From Carex sylvatica (lineage: Eukaryota; Streptophyta; Magnoliopsida; Poales; Cyperaceae), in assembly GCA_964058845.1 (NCBI GenBank), contig CAXKVR010000336.1:62001-126000 (forward strand): DNA of 64,000 nt, written 5' to 3'. Both the position numbers and the translations under genes were made by a program. Every line of letters starts with the position of its first letter. Positions within the stretch are counted from its first letter, which is position 1. Under the pieces are notes generated by a model. It was not told where the DNA came from and searched no databases. It saw only the letters and a list, made by a program, of their open reading frames with translations. Of the stretch, positions 1 to 11,700 are shown piece by piece.

Positions 1-728
1 ATAGCTGAAGTTTGCTATTCAAGCGGTTAAATCAGAATTGGAAGCTCATGTATCTTGTTTGCATGGAAGTGTAGCTTTCTTGCCACAACTTTGATACCAA
101 TATCAACCAGAAACTAGAATTTTTTTTTTTTTTTAATTTCTCTTTCCTATTTATTCAAAATATTTTCTGATCTACCTTAGACTAACTATATTATATAAAT
201 CTAAAATATTATAAATTAAGATGTGTCATCATCGAATGGTTGCCTAGATTTGAGATTCATATTCGTAGATTTCTACAATCAGAATCTCTATTGGGTTGCT
301 TGTGCGGGACAAAATAGTGAGCAATAATAATTTGCATAATAGGGGGTTGGCCGCCTAAGACCAAAATTCCACTTACAGCGAACCACTCCACCAGTGGCTG
401 TCTCAGTCTCACCCTCATTCTATTAAAGCGAAAATTGATCTACCATTAATTATGATTTATGACACGCTTATTTAATAGTACAAGGAAGGTGCAAGGAACT
501 TGAAAAAATTGAGCAAGTACCTGACTGAAAGGAACTAAAGGCAATAAATATGCTAATTAATAATGAAAAATGATAGGTGTAACTTGTAAGGTGTGGTCTC
601 AGTTCTCGCACAAAAGCTATTGTAGACACCAACTTCTATATAATGATAAATAATAACACAACAGTCCAAAGAATTAAGAAAACCACTCAAAACTATAAGT
701 TTATGCTAGAAAATTGCAGAATCAAAAT
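1..728. other. 3' flank of the choline kinase gene
   Basis: AT-rich DNA downstream of the choline kinase stop codon (minus strand, TAG at 729-731). The part nearest 729 is presumably its 3' UTR. I see no ORF, RNA gene or clear repeat here apart from a T-run at 120-134. Confidence 0.5.
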
Positions 729-3700
729 CTAAGATCGTTGTAACACAGGTTTCATGAGCCAATATTGCTGGAACCGTTGTCTGGCATACTCCTTGTAGTC
801 AAAATCTATATCATTCACGTGTTCCTACAAATAAACACATAAAATTTAGTAAGCTGAAAAGAATTTGAGAAAAGGAAAAAAAAAAAGGACATTTTTAAAA
901 AATATGTAACTTACAGATATGATGCCCCAGAGTCCCCAAAATAGATGACTACCCAGAGCATACTTCTCTATTTCTTTTAGCAACTCCTCAACTTCAACAT
1001 CACTTGGAGTTTCACCTTCAATAAAAAAATAAAAAATAAAAAAAATGTAAAACCAGGGGAAACTTTAGCAAACTCAAAGAAAGTACTTGATCTCTTAAAA
1101 AAAGGAAACCTGAGGAACTGAGATATGTCTTCACAAATCTTCTACGTTCTTCAACACCTAATAAATGAAAGGAAACATATATACTGCTAAAATATTGATC
1201 ACTCTTTTTCTTTTTGTTAAAAATGTCGATATGTTAGAGAACGAAAAGACTATATATGAAAAAATAATAGCTAATAGTAAAGAAAAAAAAAAAAAGAGGA
1301 CAAACCAGGATACTGGGAGTAATCCAAGATGTGAGGTTTATCGGTGTGGTAATTAGCAGCCATCTCACAGAAATGATTAGCAATATCAAATGCAATTGGA
1401 TTGAAACTTGCATACTCATAATCCTGAGATTAATTTTTTTAGAAGAGATATTTCAGACAAAGAAGAAGAATGAAAAGTTATACCTGGGCGGGTACAAATC
1501 TGCACCACTACCATGACATATACATAAAAGATTCTCCTTTAGTTTCTCAGATGGAACTTCAGGTCAAAGCTTAACCTCAATTAGAATCCCACTAGAGAAA
1601 CCAAAGAGGCCACATGCTTTTGCCTAAAACCCCTCTTATAAAACAAAGGAGTAGATTTCTTAGCAATATCTAAAACAGTTAGCTTTCCTATGTGCTTCGA
1701 ATTCCCCTAAACAAAATCAAGCGTCCCTGATTCAACATGACTAAATTACTTAAATGTTCTTATAAAACAAAAACCTTAGAAAAAATTAATGGCCCAACAG
1801 AAAGGGGGAACCACATTATCCCTTATTAACTCCAAAAATGTGCATGCAAGCCCTACTTTCTTGGAGTCGGCTTGTCCGTACATTGGAAACAAAGGGGGTA
1901 ATTTAGGCAATTTTCAATAAGAGAATCCAGGTGTGCACGGAAACTATTTACAAGGAAAAAACACGACTTACAATGATAGTGACCTGACGGGTCTCTTCAT
2001 CTATCATGATATTGCCATATTGGAGGTCATTATGACAAAACCCTATTCTCTCACCATCTCGTGAAAGAGCCGTTTCTAACATGTTTATCTCCTCCCCTAT
2101 ATTATCTAAGCTGAATTCCTTCGCCTCTTCGGCTGAGCACAGGTCGAGCGCCTTCTTGGTCCAACCCCTGATGCATGAAATGTTAGATTTGAATGCACTT
2201 GTATAAGACCTGATTTTTGTACTTTACTATCTCAATCAACCAAGGACTGGCACTTGTATATAATGAACATTAAGCCTCATTTAAACACAAGAAATAAAGC
2301 ACAACAATAAATTGACGAATGACGATTCTAGCCACAACATAAGTGTGTCCAAGATTGTAATAGTGAATATTTTTAGTAATTAATAGTGCAAAAACGAAAA
2401 ACAAAAGAGGAAAAACTAACCTCAATCTTGGCCATAAAATAACTTCTCTTGGACCGGGCATATGAAGATTATGAAACTCCTGCAATTTAATTGCTATAAT
2501 CGATGATATTTCTGGGTCCCTCAGATCAGCTGCTGACAAAGTCTGGAAAAACAAAGATAGTTACATGCATTTCTGTGTGGTGTGTGGATCAACTGGGATT
2601 GAAACAGCTAGACATCTGATGTTCCAATGCTCTTACACAGTCCAAATTTGGAGGGGGCTTGAGGCAGAATTGGGAATCAGGATACTGACAACGGGGCAGA
2701 CAGTGCAAGAAATCTGGCTAAATTCGATGCAGCTACAGAGTAATAGGTATTGGAAGAAAAACAGGTCGGTACTGCTCAGTGCAGTATGCTGGCTAATATG
2801 GAAGCATAGGAATGCAATAGTGTTCAATGATAGAAGGATGCTGCCAAGAATGCTCGTAGAAAGAATAATTCATGAATTTCAGATGTGGGTAAAGTATTGT
2901 TATAGAGGGTTAGGTAGCAAATTGGAGAAGAGTAATCATTGTAGATACTCTAGTTGGATGTAATTTAACTCATTAATATAAAGCATTTGACAGCCACTGT
3001 CAAATTTTCAAACAAAAACAAAAAATATTTCCTAAAAAAGAGAATGGCATAATGCAACCCTGCATAATGGGGAATATCATTTATCTCACCAAATTGTAAA
3101 AAAAAAAATGTTATGCATGTAGCACCACTACAAAACACAGAAACATCAGCTAGACAAACTATCCAATTAAAATACCCAAATTACCCTCCTGTTCAGTATT
3201 CATCTATTCACAAATAACAGAAAACGAAAGGGAATTTGTGTAGTTTTGAAGATCTAGGTGAGGGGAATACGTGAAATTTAACATGGCTAAAGCCTAAAGG
3301 CATGTGAGATGCTTCTCAATTGTAGGAGCAGTAAACATTAGATAATTTGGTTTTATAAGACCAGATGTATCCCTTATATTACATTTTAAACACATCCAGA
3401 GACAGGGACAGGGACAGAAGACCAGTCGTGAAACTATCCCTGATATTTAAATGCTTTTAAACTCATTTTCCATGCCCTTTGCCTATAGAGAAAACATTGT
3501 GCTCTTGGTACATTGCTTTTCTCTCTCTCTTTTACTGCTCAGAAATACAAACTCTCCACAGGGTGTCTTTTATCTATTTTCTAAATCTTGGAAGTTGCTT
3601 ATTTTGCTAAGAAATTAGCAATTGAAATTAACATAAAATATTGGATGACCCCATAATTTTCATAAAAAAATTTAATCAGATCTAAAAATTTATGTGCAGT

Positions 3701-4359
3701 CAACTATGATAACTTGTTTATAATTTGTTGAATACTAATTAAAATAAGAATTCTGCATATTCATTTTTGGTTGCTGGGACCACTAATACAGACTGTCTGG
3801 TTCCTAGCCAAACTCTCCACTAACGACAACATTTGCAAAATTGCAGGGTCAGTCCCTCCATTCATCTGGTACTGATACCAGAACAACTATACATGCCATG
3901 ATTATAACCAAATTCTCAGTTATAAAGTTCATTGTGAACCAATTTGGTGCAATAATCATATTTTTCAACAAAAATATAAATTACTCAAAAAGATCAACAT
4001 ACCCTAGCATTGATAAATTCTTCGACCCTGCCATTAGCGAATCGGCCAAGCAATCTTGGTCCTTGCCCGTGCTTGGACATGTACTCAAAGGTTCGCACCT
4101 CCATTACACGATCGAAGAACACATCCACACCTTCGCCATAGATCCTGACAATCACTCGTCTTGAGGGCCCAACCGCTGGCCAGTTGATCTGGTAAACTTC
4201 GTTCGTCATCGCTCCTTTTAGCTGCACCACCTCTGGCGAATCACATGCTGCCACGTCACCCCATTTCGAAGCTATATTCAGGAGAATTCTCCTTGCTTCT
4301 TCCGGGAACTGATCGATGCTCCTTTTCGTTTGAGTCCCTTCATTTTCCGTATTTACCAT
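729..4359 (-). CDS. Choline/ethanolamine kinase, seven exons
   Basis: ATP-dependent phosphorylation of choline (possibly ethanolamine), the first step of the CDP-choline (Kennedy) route to phosphatidylcholine; plant members are mostly soluble. Exons on the minus strand: 4003-4359, 2421-2542, 1972-2167, 1306-1423, 1110-1157, 915-1015, 729-824. All junctions are GT-AG, phases agree, and the sum is 1,038 bp (345 aa), the usual size of a plant choline kinase. Seen directly: the phosphotransferase catalytic loop HNDLQYGN (His205, Asp207, Asn212) in exon 3, and the choline-kinase motif starting DYEYASFNP at about residue 226 in exon 4. The start chosen is the Met at 4359, leading into [10 protein letters not shown]; an in-frame Met lies 20 codons upstream (4419) but gives a non-conserved extension. 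Intron 1 carries a LINE fragment. Choline versus ethanolamine preference cannot be read from sequence alone. Confidence 0.93.
2556..3027 (+). mobile_element. 5'-truncated LINE (L1-type) 3' end
   Basis: A 132-codon plus-strand ORF (2565-2963) matches the zinc-binding domain found at the C terminus of plant L1 reverse transcriptases (zf-RVT). It shows CVVCGSTG, then HLMFQC and IWRG, followed by the typical tryptophan-rich tail ([13 protein letters not shown]). A short A-rich tail (about 3010-3027) follows. Nothing upstream encodes the endonuclease or reverse transcriptase, so this is a dead 5'-truncated copy. It lies in intron 1 of the choline kinase gene, opposite in strand, a few bases from the intron acceptor. 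A nine-base A-rich repeat at both ends could be the target duplication but is low complexity. Confidence 0.75.
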
Positions 4360-4703
4360 TATCGAAAGCACAAAAAGGTGAAAACGGAACGGAATCGGAT
4401 GAAAGCGAGTAATATACAAGGCATATAGTAGCGATGTTGATCTGAATTCTTAACAGCAACCACCAGTTTGTCGCGACAACCGAGAGGAAATATTGATTCT
4501 TCCAATTCAGGCGAGTCGAGTAGGGAGAATGGCTAACTTTATCTAAGATCTCGCGCGAGATTTGAGTTGAAGATTTATAATTTTTCGGCCTGTGGAGATA
4601 AATTTAAATTCGCTTTCTTCCCAAGTCGACAGAGATAACAGAGATGCAAGAAATTAAGAAGAAAAAAAAATTGGAAAGTGCCACGTGCAGTGAGAATGGG
4701 TAG
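4360..4703 (-). promoter_or_regulatory. 5' UTR and proximal promoter of choline kinase
   Basis: This interval lies between the choline kinase start codon and the MULE at 4704. It should contain the 5' UTR and core promoter, but I do not see an unambiguous TATA box. Its last ten bases (4694-4703) are the left target duplication of the neighbouring MULE. Confidence 0.4.
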
Positions 4704-5918
4704 CCGATTTTTTTAATAATAAAAATTAAATAAATAAAATATCGAAATACGATACTGATTTTTTTTTTTTTTTTAAATATGAGTAGAACGGGATGGTTGA
4801 GCCCGTCCCATGGGATGGGACAAATTATCCCGTCCCGAAATCTGCCAATTAATCCACTAACCATCATTAATCAAAATAAAAAAAAATAAAAAACGGGACG
4901 GGAAGGGTGGACCCGTCCCGAAAATGAAAAAAAAACGGAAAAAAAAAAAAAACATTAACCAAAATTAACCAATAACCAATCCAAATTAAACAAATATCTT
5001 CCTAGCACTACATGCAGTGTACATCAGTAAAAACTAAGGGTTTTTTTATCTTAAACTTGCCACACCTCAATAGTTATTGGTTTCTTTCTTTTGTGTTTCA
5101 TATGTCAGAAATTCAATAGTTTTTTATGCATTGTCATTGTCATTTCAGACTTTAAAATTGGACTTATTACTGCAAATAATGTCCTACATCTACTGAATAA
5201 TCGTCTTTGTATTGTGCAGGGAGGATTAATAGTGAAATAACCAAATTTTGGTTGTGATAATTCATTAGAAAATAGTCAAAAATACAGTTCAAAGGCTAGG
5301 AATGATTCATTAAATTTTAGCTCGTTGATATAATTCAGAATTTTGTAAACAGGATTAAGTAAATTGGTTGATACTCATCCCTCTTTTGGATATATTTAGC
5401 TCAACTTGGAGAGAGAGAGAGAGGCATGAACGAAATTAATGTACTTTTATAACAATTAGATTCATTAGATGTAATAAATATTACAACCCGTGAATTTGTA
5501 CTTGAGAGAAATTTATCTGCATTGTTTCATGATTAGAAAATCGATAACAATTAACAATCAGAATTTTAGATTGAAGTCATTTATTTTCGGCTCTAAATAA
5601 ATTTTATTTGTTTAATTTTTTAGATTGAAGTCATTTATTTGTTTAATTTTTTTTTTTCCGTTTTTTTTCATTTCCGGGACGGGTCCACCCTTCCCGTCTC
5701 GTTTTTTTTTTTTTTTTTTCATTTTCGGGACGGGTCCACCCTTCCCGTCCCGTCCCGTGTTCTTTCGGTTAATGATGATTAGTTGGCGGTTAATGATGGT
5801 TAGTTGGCGGATTTCGGGACGGAATCAGCCGTCCCATTCTACTCATATTTAAAAAAAAAAAAATCAGTATCGTATTTCGATATTTTATTTATTTAATTTT
5901 TATTATTAAAAAAATCGG
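4704..5918. mobile_element. Non-autonomous foldback Mutator-like element (MULE)
   Basis: 1,215 bp bounded by a perfect 10-bp target duplication, gaatgggtag, at 4694-4703 and 5919-5928. The ends are long inverted repeats beginning CCGATTTTTTTAATAATAAA and running about 200 bp through AT-rich DNA into GGGACGGG/CCCGTCCC-rich stretches. There is no coding capacity. A 9-11 bp duplication with long terminal inverted repeats is typical of Mutator-like elements. The same terminal sequence, including a shared GAGTAGAACGGG stretch, recurs at the ends of the element at 48437-60720, so both belong to one family. Confidence 0.88.
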
Positions 5919-6001
5919 GAATGGGTAGTATATAGCGCCACATGTCAGATCGGAAATGGGGTCGGTCGTGCTGGCGCCTTCTCCACCTGATTAAGTCACT
6001 G

Positions 6002-6214
6002 GAATTCGTATCCTCTGCATTCGAATCTTTTGAGTTAATCCATCTCGGCTCAGCTGTTTGATTTTAAATAGAATCAATCCGGCCATAGTTTATAATTCAG
6101 GATCTTTTAGATAATATTAATCTAGTTCACACGGATCTAAAAGTGGATCGAACGGTTCAAATTCATTAACTTAAAAAAATCTTTTTTTTGAGTTAATGCA
6201 GAGGATACGAATTC
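6002..6214. mobile_element. 213-bp inverted-repeat MITE
   Basis: Perfect terminal inverted repeats, GAATTCGTATCCTCTGCAT at the left and its complement at the right, are flanked by a 7-bp direct repeat gtcactg (5995-6001 and 6215-6221). It is too short to code. The superfamily is uncertain because a 7-bp duplication is not diagnostic. Confidence 0.75.
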
Positions 6215-6221
6215 GTCACTG

Positions 6222-6959
6222 AGAGCTTCCGCGATCGAAATTCTGTCTGTTTTTGAGATCGTATTAAGTGCAAACTTACGACTCAGATCTAATTATACCT
6301 GACTGACTGGATCTTAATTTCTTTATTTTTTGTGTGATTTAAATTCTTAATGCCTACTGGTAGCAAGCGAATCGAACTTACCTCAGTTTGAGTTTAATTT
6401 AAATTAATTTTGAACTGAGTTTGGATTGAATTAATTTCGAATCAATTTTTTTACAAATTCAATTTCGATTTTTTTACAAACTTTTTTACAATAAGGAAGA
6501 GTGATCTTAGTCGCCGAAAACGAGAGATGAAAGTCGTTTAGAGTTTTAGAATTAAAAGCGAGAATTATGACTTACGAGTTATGACTAATGACTGGCCGGC
6601 CTTATGTTTTAGCTTTTAAGTCATCAGTGAACATAAGTCATTAACGGAAATCAACGGTTCACGTTACTTTCAATTTCAAACTATAATAGTTCGTGAACAT
6701 ATTTCGAACGAACTAGGTCCAGTTTGAATTTAGTTTGAATTAATTTCAAACTATTTATAATCGAATTTTTTACGAACTTTTTCGAATCAAACTCAAATCA
6801 AATCACAAACTATGAATTTTTTGTGAAGCCCTAATGGAGTCAAAATAGAGCCGATAATATTCGATCCTTATTCTGAAAACTTAATACGGATATCCATATC
6901 TTGTACGAATAAGAATATAATTTTAACTTTTAATTACCCATATTAAAATAATAAAGAAT
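6222..6959. other. AT-rich intergenic DNA
   Basis: No credible gene. Weak internal repeats around GAATT/AAACT-type words (6380-6830) suggest old decayed transposon sequence, but I cannot define ends. Confidence 0.4.
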
Positions 6960-7920
6960 AACTATTTGAGTACTCGCGCTACAGTATTCGCACTTAGAGG
7001 AATAATGTATTATGGTCTCCACTAATTATATTGTGTCTACTAATTATTATTCTAAAAAATATTATATAGTCTCAACTAATTATTATTCTAAAATTTCAGC
7101 AGCACCATTTCTTTATGGTCCCCACTAATTATATAGTTTTTCTTTTATAGTACCCGCACTCATTTCCGCATTAACCTTTCTCTAACAAAAATAATTGACT
7201 TCATAGAAATAAATACTTCAGTGTAGAGATATAAATACTTTCAGTACTTAGATATTAATACTTTCAGTGTCATATATAAAAAATACTTAAATATTTAAAC
7301 ATTCGTAGTTATAAATATTTAGAAGATAAGATATTAACACTTAAAAAGAAAATATTAATACTTTGATGCATAATTTGTTATGATTATCCCTTTTCGAGTT
7401 TTCCAATCATCTCCGCGTCAACCTTCCTCTAACAAAAATAGTTGACATCATACATATAAATACTTTCAATACATAGATATTAATACTTTTAATGTCATAT
7501 GTAAAAAATACTTACAAGTATAGGTATAAATACTTGTATGGCGAAGTATAAATACTTGCGCGACGACGAGTCTGAAGGTACGTTATTATGGATCTCATTT
7601 GAAAGAAAAAATTGCATAGGTATTAATAATTTAGAAAAAATTAAAATTATGGAGATTGTACCATCCCTACATGAAGTTATCTTTCTGCATTTAATTTTTA
7701 CTGGTCCCCCGCAGGTACTATTATCTTCGCGATGCAGTACCCGCTACAATAAATAATTGTTCACCTCATAGCTATAAATACTTCCGTGCATATGTATTAA
7801 TACTTCAAGAAAAAAAATCGAATTGTAGAGTTTTTACAATCCCCACAAAAATTTATTTTTTCACATTTAATTTTCGGTGATCCCCACTACGGGTATTGTA
7901 GCGCGGGTACTTATAAGCTT
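6960..7920. repeat. Dispersed AT-rich inverted-repeat element, copy 1
   Basis: The left end carries GTACTCGCGCTACAGTA and the right end the near complement (TTGTAGCGCGGGTAC), so this looks like an inverted-repeat element of about 950 bp. The interior repeats the word ATAAATACTT many times. Blocks such as TATGGATCTCATTTGAA (7587 on) recur near 46816, and the ATAAATACTT theme recurs at 35.9-36.5 kb. No coding capacity and no target duplication that I could fix. Confidence 0.55.
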
Positions 7921-8708
7921 CCAATAATAAATATATACCATATAGTTTAATATATATTATAAACTTTTTTATTTTATTTATTATTGTAATTAAATAAATA
8001 TTATGAAGTTTACTATTCTTAATAATATGTATATATTTTTTAATAAATTTATATTCATCTAATATCTAATTCGTATCTATGTTCCGAAAATAAAACAAAT
8101 ACCTATGATTTTACCACTATCCGATCCCCGTTTTCACCTTGCGTACAAGTTATTCAACCGCAAACGAGTATACTAGTGTGCAACTTGAGGTGTCTTATTA
8201 AGCCTCGCAATTGCAATACTACAAAAATTCTTCGGGCGTCCGATAAAGTTCATCAGTTAAACTTACGACTGTAAATTAATTTGTTATTTTTTCTTGTCTA
8301 TTTTACAATAAAACGAAGCAAATCCACTTTACTACAAATACAAAGTGTTTTTTATTTTTAAAACGAGCAAGTTCTAAATTCATTCTTTGTAACTCAAGAG
8401 CACATCTAGCTGCATACTCTACACAAAGAAAGCCTCATGTACAAAAATGTTCCTCATATTATCTAAACTTAAAACAGAAAAAAACAAGAAAGATGAAACT
8501 CAAGATGCCTCAGCCAAAAATATGTTACAAAATTTGGTTCACCTGGTTCTTATACCTACTTTCTTATACACATACAATTTACCTAACCAGAGCGCAGAAG
8601 GAGAGACTTGACAGCCGCTGTTTAATTAATTGAGAGAGAGAGAGCACATTTTACAACCTTGACAGTTGCTGCAAGCTCGAGAAAGAGAGAGAGAGAGAGA
8701 AAGCACAA
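7921..8708. other. Intergenic DNA and 3' UTR of the spatacsin gene
   Basis: AT-rich from 7921 to about 8380, then a less biased stretch likely to be the 3' UTR of the minus-strand spatacsin gene, whose stop codon is at 8709-8711. Two GA microsatellites lie at about 8630-8645 and 8680-8701. No gene seen. Confidence 0.45.
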
Positions 8709-11700
8709 TCACATAAGAGGAAGGTAGGCCCCACCATGACCTCTGCGCAGGACAAGCGGACCTGCATTGTCAGGAACCTTATCAAGCACTTTCAAGCAGG
8801 CTTCAACCACATCGCCAAATCCAGTGGCATACACTGCAAGTTGCATCCTGACCCTCAAATCTCTCGTCCTTTTCAAAACACTCCTGAAAGAGCGATCGAG
8901 ATGCTTCACCCACTCAGCTGGCAAACCTCCTGGCGAAAGCCACACTGAAAAGTGTTTCTGGTCACCCCTAGCTGACACCTCGGACCTATAAAACCTATCA
9001 TCACAGGCAGAAGGGCATTTTAGTAATTTGGGTTTTTAAGTCCTCTGAATACATTGTAACATTCAGAGATGATGGGATTTTATCTCTGATTTTGCTACCC
9101 ACTACAGTCCAGCTTGACAGTCACATACACTCCAAAATTTTGGCTGGTCCTGGATGTGTCCCAGTTGACCCCGACTCATCAAGGCCAATTATAAATAGAT
9201 TGAGGCAGTTAGGCTTCAACATCTAAAATTGGCAAAGCTAACTAAAAGAGGAAGTTGAAAAAGTTGGGCCAAATAAGCATGAGAATCCCCCAACCTCCTC
9301 TGTGTAAAGCATATTACATCAGCTCTAATGTTTTAAAAAAAAAAAATCATTTAGCAAGTTTCTGCAAATGCTTTGAGACACTGAAAATCATCAGGAAAAT
9401 CACCTTCAAAACAGATATACTACAAACCCTACCTTACTGTACTGCATAATGATTTTGAGTTCCTTGTAAAAAACAAACCTGGCCAGCTCGTGAAGCATGG
9501 ATGGCTGCAACGGCAAAACAGCTACAAACTCAGCCACAAACTGCTCCAACAAATCAGGCTTCAGCATCAGGGTCCAGAAGACTGGGGCCCACTCCATAGG
9601 CTGGTTGAGACCATATGCCTCAGCCACAACCAATGCCTCCTGGAACCTTGACTGCTCAACAAGGATTCGTCTCGCATTGGTCTCTGACAGCTGGACCCAT
9701 GTGATGTCAGGGATTCGAATCTGCAGGGTCAGCAGTGAAGCATGGGCACATGCACGATGAGTTCGCTGACCTGCATCGATTGTGGAGAGTGTCTCGCCAG
9801 CCTCGATCAGGTGGCACATTGAGTCTAGGAGCTCACCTGAGCGTTCCCGGCGGTCACGGTCCTTCAGAGATAGCCAGTGATGTATGCGGTTTGTTGATCG
9901 GGACTCGAGAAGTTTGGCTGCATCGTGCTTCATGTCAAAATGGTTGTACACCTGTGTACGATCAGATATGGATAAGCGTATGCTACACTATGCACATCAG
10001 AAAAAAGGAGATTTGAAAGAAGCCTGTCGGTTATCAAGGGAAGAATTTCCCTCCACATTTTGTGCTTGCAAACTAGCATACAGGATATTCTGAGAAATAA
10101 CATCTACTGCCCTTAACTAAGGACTCCACATAACTAAATTTCTGTACTGTTACAAACTACAGAAAAGGAGAGCCTGTATCTTAGTGCTGTTGAAATATTA
10201 TAGCAAAATAAGAATGATTAGACTACTTCAATTGAAGTAATTTTTGCCACATAATTACAAACTAAAACCTTTTGAGTACCTATTTGTTAAGAATCCTATC
10301 AAAGGATTTCTTTCTATCTATGGCGTCTCCTCTCTGCTCTACTTTGAAAATTTAATCAATTAAATTATCTTTGTAAATATTGTTCCTTATTTAGAAAAGC
10401 TAGGTTACAATTGTATATATAAACAGATGTATATTAGTTTTTAGAGAGAAATTATCTTCTTCATCATATCATCTATTTTTCTGTCACTGTTAAGGCAACA
10501 CCATTGTTAAAGATAACTTACCAAATGACTTTAGCGTCACAATTTTGACCAATGGGTTCGGTTTATGTCTGCAAATTTTACAATAAGGCAGGGTCTACCA
10601 ATTTTCTACATTTGTACAAACTAAAGCCCAAGTAAAGAAAATATAAGGTCACAGATGCACAAACCATTGCAAAAGCATCAAGGTCATGAGGGTTATAGCA
10701 CTTGAGAGATGTGAGCACAGTCATGCGAATCCCTCTAACTGCCGCAATTGAGCCAGTGGCAGTCTCAGCCGCAGCCGAGTATTTCTCAAGCAGTAACTCA
10801 AGCTGCCCACTTTCTATCAGAATATCGAGGATGAAGGAGAAAGAGCGGAAATTGGCGACTCCAGTTACAAGCCGCGCCAAAGAAGAGAAATCATCCTCTA
10901 GTACATATGATTCTACACGGTTAGCCACAAAGGTTACCAAAACATCAACGCCATCAAGGCATGCCGAGCTCATGTAGAAGTGGTGTGCCAGTATCAGGAT
11001 CTCAACCTGAGATACATATATTAGTTGAATAATTTTGTAGTCAACCACTTCGCACCAAGAACTGCAATCTCAATAGATGAGCTCGCCAACCAGAAAGGAC
11101 AGTACTGTACCAGAGTAACTTATAATATATCTCGTGCTTCTGTTCCTTAAATTACAGTAGCATTGTTCAAGGTACCAGTATGGTCAGTACAATACGAGTC
11201 AAGTAAGACCTCAGTTTAGAATATTGAATTTCATATAACATTTAGTGGCTTTATAAATTCTAGAAAAAAATCAACTATCAATGTCAGAAGTAAAATATTC
11301 TAAAAAGAACAGGGGGAGGGGGTGGGGGACTACTACTGAATTTACGCTTCTGAACTAATGTATCATGTAAGCCATAGAATACCTCACAAGCACGGGGAAC
11401 TTGACCTGTCATGACCACACGCATTAGAGCATGACCAATTTCGGATTCACTGGGGCACAGCTTTGCCCATTTCAAGAAGTCACTTGATCTCCACAATAGA
11501 GGTTCAGGGCCCTCCTCTTTTTGATTTTCTAAATACCCTCCACGGTGTGCTGCAAGAAGTCCCTATCATGATATCAACCACGAAACAACGTTAACAAAAA
11601 AAAAGCACACAAGTACTTTTTTGAAGTCTCAACCATCTGCAAGGATTTTAATCTGCACTGGAACTTTATTTACTTAATTTATTTGTGCGAGTGTATTCAA

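Noticed and set aside
3841..4164. Plus-strand ORF of 107 codons
   Set aside because: Overlaps choline kinase exon 1 and intron 1 in antisense; no conserved features.
5625..5852. Plus-strand ORF with repeated GTGPPFPSR
   Set aside because: Comes from the repeated CGGGACGGGTCCACCC words in the right arm of the foldback MULE.
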